The translations under genes were made by a program, and so were the position numbers. A DNA stretch of 8,872 bases from positions 1 to 8,872 of the forward strand of contig JAUWTE010000099.1 of assembly GCA_030609765.1 (NCBI GenBank), written 5' to 3'. The notes below the pieces were generated by a model, which saw only the letters and a list, made by a program, of their open reading frames with translations, did no database searches and had not been told where the DNA came from. The DNA is from Acidobacteriota bacterium (GTDB lineage Bacteria; Acidobacteriota; UBA890). Positions 5,189-8,872 of this stretch are shown in pieces (position 1 is the stretch's first letter; each line of letters opens with the position of its first letter).

Positions 5189-7792
5189 TTGCTCGATTCG
5201 AATCGCACTGATCTGCTGGCCTATCTGCAGGACTACGGCAGCAACTCACCCCGTTGGGTGGGACGAGTCGATAAATGGCGATTGCGGCGCTGGCAGCAAC
5301 CCCGCGTCGCGTCTGCAGCCGAGTCTGTCGCCGCCGAGCTCGCCGGCTTGGACGTGCACCCTGGGGACCACGTGGGTATTCACGTCACAGACGGCCCCCT
5401 GTGGTTGGCGGCGTTCTTCGGAATACTGCGTTGCGGAGCGGTCGCCGTCCCGATTGACTCCAGCTATCCCGCGGAAATTGCCGCCGAGCTCGCCTCGGGG
5501 CTCGAGCTGAGGGCTTGGGTGCAGGACCGGGAGCTCCCCGTGGTCCATTCCGACCTGCCAACGGTTCCTCTCGATTGGCAGCATCCTGAAGGCAACAGCG
5601 ACTCGTCGTCGCGCCTCCCTCCCTTGCCCCAGGACGACCCCGACCGACTCGCTGAAGTGGTTCTGACCTCAGGGACCAGCAGCGACCCTCACTCCGTGTC
5701 CGTCACACACTCCAACCTACGAGCCGTGCTCGATGGGTTCCAGGCGGAGGCTCGGAGGTACCGCTGGGCGATCCGCGCGGCTCCGACGCTCCACATCGCC
5801 ATCGACCTGCCCCTGTCGCACCTGTATGGACAGGTCATGGGCGCCTTTCTACCCGTAATCCTTTCCGCCAATGTCTCGTTCGTCGAAACCATGCCTGCCA
5901 CACATCTGGCCGCGACGCTGCGGCGGCACTCGACATGGGTCCTCGCGACGGTGCCACACACGCTCGCGAAGCTCGGTGCTCACCTCATGGAGGTCGGCTC
6001 GACAGTCTGGGGGGCTTCTGGCATGGAACAACGCCTGCAGGCCGCCGAAGGAATGTCCTGGCATCGCCGGTGGAAGCTCTTCGATCCGGTACGACGTGGC
6101 ATGGGTCGACGTCTCATCGCCGTGGTTTCGGGTGGTGCCAAGCTCGACGCCGACACAGAGAACCTATGGCGCCGCCTCGGATACCTCGTTATTCAGGGGT
6201 ACGGGCTCACTGAAGCAGCGCCCCTCGTCACCCTGAATCATCCATTCCGGCCTTCGGCAGGTGCGGTTGGCAAACCGCTGCCCGGGGTCGAGATCAAGCT
6301 CGGGGACGGTGGGGAGATCCACGTGCGCGGCAGGAACGTAACCACCTCCGGGGACATGAATTCGCGTGTCGATGATCAGGGGTGGCTGCACACTGGCGAC
6401 TTGGGAGAGCTCGATGAGTCCGGCAATCTCCGCTTCATCGGACGACGATCGGATCGGGTCGTGACGCCGGCAGGAGTGAACATCGACGTCGCAAGCGTCG
6501 CCACCGAGCTCCGCCGCCAACCCGGCGTCATGGATGCGGTTGTCATGGAGAGCCCTTGGGGACCCGCCGGCGCGATCTGCGCCATCCTGATCATGCGGCC
6601 GGGGGAGAGCGCACGGAATGCGATTCAGGCGACAAACGCCAACCTGCCCGACGCCGCTCGCCTACGCAGGTGGTTCATCTGGCCTTGCGCCGACCTGCCC
6701 CGCACTCCAACAGGAAAGCCCCGCCGGGGCCCGATCATCGAGTGGCTCCGTGGCCAACATACGGCGAGTGGTCCAGTACTACAGGCCATCGAGACCGACA
6801 CATCCGTCGCATCGATCATCAGCGGCTGTGTGTCGGAGATCGGCGGAGTCGAGGTTCACGAAGCCGATTCCGATGTTCCGCTGAGAGATCTGCTCGATTC
6901 CCTCCAGCGTGTGGAGCTGGCAGCCTTCCTGGAAGAGTCTTTCGGACTGGCTCCCGGCCACGATCTGTTCGCCGGCCTGCAGACGATTTCTCAACTCGTC
7001 GAGATTCTGGAGGAGCCCGCCACTGAAACCGACAAAAGCGTGCGTGCCATGCCCCCAATTGCAGCCTCTCCTGCCACGATCGACGCCGGGCCCGCTGCAG
7101 CCGAGTGGCGCCACTGGCCATCGACCCGCGCATTCCGATGGCTGTTGCGTGAAGCATTGGTCCGACCAAGCCTCACCTGTGTCCTTCGTGTCAGCTCAGC
7201 GGGGCTCGAGAATCTGGACTCGGTGGAGCCCCCCTTTCTGCTCGCATGCAATCACGTCAGCATCCTCGACCCCCTCGTCTTGCTGCAGGCCATGCCCCGA
7301 TCATTGCGCCATCGCATCGCGCCGGCAGCCATGTCGCGGCACTTCGTCGATCATCCGAGTGGGCCGCTACACTATCGATGGGGAGTGCTCGGCCTCAATC
7401 TGTTTCCTCTGGTCCAGGTGGGCGACTGGCGTCCCACGCTGCGGATTGCGGGCAGGCTCGCGGACCGTGGCCAGTGCCCGCTCATCTACCCCGAGGGGAA
7501 GCGCTCTGACGATGGTCGGCCTGGGCAGTTCCACCTCGGCGTGACGGTGCTTTCGCAGGAGCTCCATCTACCGATCGTGCCGTGCGCAACTGCAGGGCTG
7601 CATACCGTAATGCCGGTAGGCAGCAGATGGCCGAGGCGTGCAGGGCTGCGCCGGCCGACCATCGCTGTTTGCTTCGGAGAACCGATAGCTGCTTTGCGGC
7701 ACAACACAGACCGCCGTTCGGCATTGAGGGATCTCGAGGCCAGGATCACCGGGTTGTACCGGCAGGCTCTCGCCATCGCCGAGCGAAAATAG
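5189..7792 (+). CDS. Fusion protein: AMP-dependent acyl ligase, acyl carrier protein, PlsC-type acyltransferase
   Basis: This 867-residue protein has three domains. (1) Residues 40-525, an ANL-family adenylating enzyme: LTSGTSSDPHSVSVTH (159-174) is the phosphate loop, QGYGLTEAAP (336-345) motif A5, WLHTGDLG (399-406) motif A7, FIGRRSDRV (416-424) motif A8, and PRTPTGKPRR (504-513) carries the catalytic Lys510. (2) Residues 535-610, an acyl carrier domain with LLDSLQRVEL (568-577); Ser571 is the expected phosphopantetheine site. (3) Residues 640-867, a lysophospholipid acyltransferase: NHVSILD (688-694, the HX4D motif with His689 and Asp694), YPEGKRS (767-773) and PIVPCA (795-800). It would activate a fatty acid, hold it on its own carrier and pass it to a lysolipid or similar acceptor, like E. 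coli Aas but with the carrier built in and the order reversed. The phosphate loop lacks the usual Lys (His168). The TTG start at 5189 is uncertain; no strong ribosome site is seen. Confidence 0.92.
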   Translation: MLDSNRTDLLAYLQDYGSNSPRWVGRVDKWRLRRWQQPRVASAAESVAAELAGLDVHPGDHVGIHVTDGPLWLAAFFGILRCGAVAVPIDSSYPAEIAAELASGLELRAWVQDRELPVVHSDLPTVPLDWQHPEGNSDSSSRLPPLPQDDPDRLAEVVLTSGTSSDPHSVSVTHSNLRAVLDGFQAEARRYRWAIRAAPTLHIAIDLPLSHLYGQVMGAFLPVILSANVSFVETMPATHLAATLRRHSTWVLATVPHTLAKLGAHLMEVGSTVWGASGMEQRLQAAEGMSWHRRWKLFDPVRRGMGRRLIAVVSGGAKLDADTENLWRRLGYLVIQGYGLTEAAPLVTLNHPFRPSAGAVGKPLPGVEIKLGDGGEIHVRGRNVTTSGDMNSRVDDQGWLHTGDLGELDESGNLRFIGRRSDRVVTPAGVNIDVASVATELRRQPGVMDAVVMESPWGPAGAICAILIMRPGESARNAIQATNANLPDAARLRRWFIWPCADLPRTPTGKPRRGPIIEWLRGQHTASGPVLQAIETDTSVASIISGCVSEIGGVEVHEADSDVPLRDLLDSLQRVELAAFLEESFGLAPGHDLFAGLQTISQLVEILEEPATETDKSVRAMPPIAASPATIDAGPAAAEWRHWPSTRAFRWLLREALVRPSLTCVLRVSSAGLENLDSVEPPFLLACNHVSILDPLVLLQAMPRSLRHRIAPAAMSRHFVDHPSGPLHYRWGVLGLNLFPLVQVGDWRPTLRIAGRLADRGQCPLIYPEGKRSDDGRPGQFHLGVTVLSQELHLPIVPCATAGLHTVMPVGSRWPRRAGLRRPTIAVCFGEPIAALRHNTDRRSALRDLEARITGLYRQALAIAERK

Positions 7793-7828
7793 TGAGGCCT
7801 CTCCGGTGAAACCTTAGTCCACTGAACG

Positions 7829-7849
7829 TGTGGATAACCCTGTGCAAAA
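7829..7849 (-). other. Tandem DnaA-box pair (one perfect, one with a single mismatch)
   Basis: The minus strand reads TTATCCACA for the first site, the strong E. coli-type DnaA box. The second site matches TTATNCACA at all but one fixed position. The two stand 12 bp apart start to start, in the same orientation, in non-coding DNA. DnaA boxes mark replication origins, titration sites and some DnaA-controlled promoters. Two sites without an AT-rich unwinding element or a neighbouring dnaA/dnaN do not make an origin. Confidence 0.5.
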
Positions 7850-7897
7850 CAAGGCCATCACTCGGTTCACCTCTTGCCCGTCGGCACTCCCTACGAT

Positions 7898-7917
7898 CTG
7901 CACTGTCTGATGTGCAG
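7898..7917. repeat. Inverted repeat CTGCAC/GTGCAG with 8-base loop
   Basis: A perfect 6-bp stem (CTGCAC 7898-7903, GTGCAG 7912-7917) around an 8-base spacer lies in the leader region before the exported protein gene. It could be an operator half-site pair or an RNA hairpin. No T run follows, so it is not an intrinsic terminator. A 6-bp match is common by chance. Confidence 0.3.
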
Positions 7918-7989
7918 CGGAACAGGCAGCCGAGGTGTGGTAAAGATACTGCGCACCCGCACCCGCCCATCGAGCCAACGAGATCAGCA

Positions 7990-8872
7990 ATGACTCCTCT
8001 CCGTAAGCGGTTCACTCATCTCCTGCTTGTCATCTTGATCGTCGCCATTTCCTGGCAGGTACAGGGCCAGCTCGGCGCCACACCCCAGGCGATAGGCGCA
8101 GCGCCAATCGGACTGGAAAGCGTGTTCGAGCCAGGCTTGCTCCTCGAAGATCGTAACGGTGACACCCACGTAGACTTCGTTTCGGCACGCCTCGTACTCG
8201 GCGACGCGAGCGACCCTGCCGAGATTGCGGCCGCCGCGGATATCGCGGCTCGCCTGGGCTTCGAGACCTCCTCCATGGATCTTCCATTGGCCGGCGATCC
8301 GGCTCCCGGCCTCACGTCCGTCATCGTGGGCAACGCCGCGCTGACGAAAGTCCACCTCGTTCCGGAAGACTTCTTGCTCCACACCGAATCGGGTGACGGG
8401 GTCGTCGCTCTGCATGGTGAGACCGGCAGCGAGATTCTCCTCGTACTATCGGACACCCCAGGCGGCACTCGTGCCGCTGCCGCGGTTCTCGCCGGTCGCC
8501 TGCCGCATATCTGGGACCTAGACGGCCCCACCCTTACCGACCTCCGTGATGCTGTCTCGACAATCCTCGCTTCAGCAAATGTCGAGGTCCTGACCACGCG
8601 CGTACCTCGTCTCGTCGTCGCCGCGGATGGTTCAGCCCTGCAGCGCCTCGAGATCGACATCACTGTCGCGCCGGGCACCCTCGAGTCTGCCTCTCTCGCG
8701 CTGCAACAAGCCGCGCAAGAAGAGCGGGAGCTGGCCGCGGCAGAGGCAGAGGTGCAAGAAAAAACGGAGGAAGGCCCGAAGGAGACGCCGGGAGAACCCG
8801 AGGAGGGTGCGGCACAAGCCGAGGAGGGTGCGGCGCAAGCCGAGGAAGAAACCGCCCCCGAAGCAGGAGAGG
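7990..8872 (+). CDS. Exported protein with acidic Ala/Glu/Gln-rich segment, function unknown (partial, runs off the window)
   Basis: From ATG 7990 the frame stays open for 294 codons to the edge. Residues 1-26 look like a signal peptide or anchor: MTPLRKRF, then HLLLVILIVAISWQVQG. The next part begins with a strand-rich stretch (GLESVFEPGLLLEDRNGDTHVDFVSARLVLGD, residues 41-72), then an alpha/beta region with repeated hydrophobic strands (TSVIVGNAAL, ILLVLSDTPGGTRAAAAVLAGRLPHIWDL). Residues from about 235 are an acidic, low-complexity Glu/Ala/Gln tract with EEGAAQA repeats. The RNGDTHVDFV opening and DLAARLGFET-like helix (here DIAARLGFET) remind me of N-terminal modules of large secreted bacterial hydrolases, such as M14-type peptidases, but that is recollection and not a motif-based call. 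No catalytic motif is visible yet. The product is likely periplasmic or cell-surface. Confidence 0.8.
   Translation, partial: MTPLRKRFTHLLLVILIVAISWQVQGQLGATPQAIGAAPIGLESVFEPGLLLEDRNGDTHVDFVSARLVLGDASDPAEIAAAADIAARLGFETSSMDLPLAGDPAPGLTSVIVGNAALTKVHLVPEDFLLHTESGDGVVALHGETGSEILLVLSDTPGGTRAAAAVLAGRLPHIWDLDGPTLTDLRDAVSTILASANVEVLTTRVPRLVVAADGSALQRLEIDITVAPGTLESASLALQQAAQEERELAAAEAEVQEKTEEGPKETPGEPEEGAAQAEEGAAQAEEETAPEAGE
8800..8841 (+). repeat. 21-bp tandem repeat encoding EEGAAQA
   Basis: Two head-to-tail 21-base units (8800-8820 and 8821-8841) differ by one base (GGCACAA versus GGCGCAA, a silent Ala change), and a third degenerate unit starts at 8842. Each encodes EEGAAQA. The near-identity at DNA level points to recent duplication by slippage inside the acidic segment of the exported protein. 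Copy number may vary between strains. Confidence 0.85.

Larger units (their letters stand above)
7793..7989. promoter_or_regulatory. Intergenic region with DnaA-box-like sites and an inverted repeat
   Basis: These 197 bases lie between the ligase fusion and the exported protein, both on the plus strand. They hold a perfect DnaA box (TGTGGATAA, 7829-7837, the complement of TTATCCACA) and a one-mismatch copy (TGTGCAAAA, 7841-7849) in the same orientation 12 bp on. An inverted repeat CTGCAC-8-GTGCAG lies at 7898-7917. GATACT at 7945-7950 could be a -10 element, but no -35 is evident. No long AT-rich stretch or run of T is seen. The exported gene starts with a weak ribosome site (CGAG, about 9 bases before ATG). 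Confidence 0.45.

Noticed and set aside
7793..7989. Full replication origin
   Set aside because: Only two box-like sites, no AT-rich unwinding stretch, and no dnaA, dnaN or other origin-linked gene in the window.
8016..8678. 220-codon open frame on the minus strand
   Set aside because: It is Arg/Ser/Ala-rich and lies wholly antisense to the exported-protein gene, whose plus-strand frame shows a signal peptide and sensible composition.
1..8872. CRISPR arrays, tRNA or rRNA genes, insertion sequences, phage genes
   Set aside because: No regularly spaced long repeats, no cloverleaf or rRNA-like stretches, and no transposase, integrase or phage-type protein were seen on reading both strands.

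Overview
The window is GC-rich (low-to-mid 60s percent by eye), gene-dense bacterial chromosome. Nothing in it looks like a transposon, phage, CRISPR array, rRNA or tRNA. The gene set is a CcmD-family cytochrome c maturation peptide, a membrane-anchored TPR protein beside deoB, moaD/moaE, a MutT-type Nudix enzyme and a large acyl-activating fusion. It suggests a Gram-negative, possibly respiring bacterium. An Acidobacteriota-like lineage is my best guess, but this is inference from gene style, not proof.

Layout. (1) Bases 1-213, plus strand: the last codons of an upstream gene, probably ccmC, coupled by a TGATG overlap to a 49-residue CcmD-family protein. (2) Bases 259-3995, minus strand: one compact, probably single transcription unit, read from right to left: an SDR oxidoreductase, moaD, moaE, a membrane-anchored TPR protein, and deoB (phosphopentomutase). 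Gaps are 5, 10 and 57 bases, and the last pair overlaps by one base. A small GNRA-type hairpin lies where this unit converges with ccmD. (3) Bases 3996-4208: a divergent, less GC-rich control region with a TATAAT hexamer and a cluster of TCGAA-cored direct repeats, three of them phased at exactly 13 bp. (4) Bases 4209-7792, plus strand: a TTG-started two-TM protein with a histidine-kinase DHp-like tail but no ATPase domain, then a MutT-type Nudix hydrolase, then an 867-residue protein fusing AMP-ligase, acyl carrier protein and PlsC-type acyltransferase. (5) Bases 7793-7989: an intergenic region with one perfect DnaA-box match, a second near-match 12 bp away in the same orientation, and a 6-bp-stem inverted repeat. 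(6) Bases 7990-8872: the 5' part of an exported protein that runs off the window; its acidic Ala/Glu/Gln-rich segment carries a 21-bp tandem repeat.

How the genes may work together. MoaD and MoaE form molybdopterin synthase. DeoB does nucleoside salvage and MutT cleans the nucleotide pool. The SDR and TPR proteins have no provable link to these. The most distinctive object is the ligase-carrier-acyltransferase fusion. It reads as a self-contained machine that could activate a fatty acid, hold it on its own carrier and transfer it to a lysolipid or similar acceptor, although its ATP-binding loop departs from the consensus. The small DHp-like membrane protein at the head of its likely operon is the second most interesting item.
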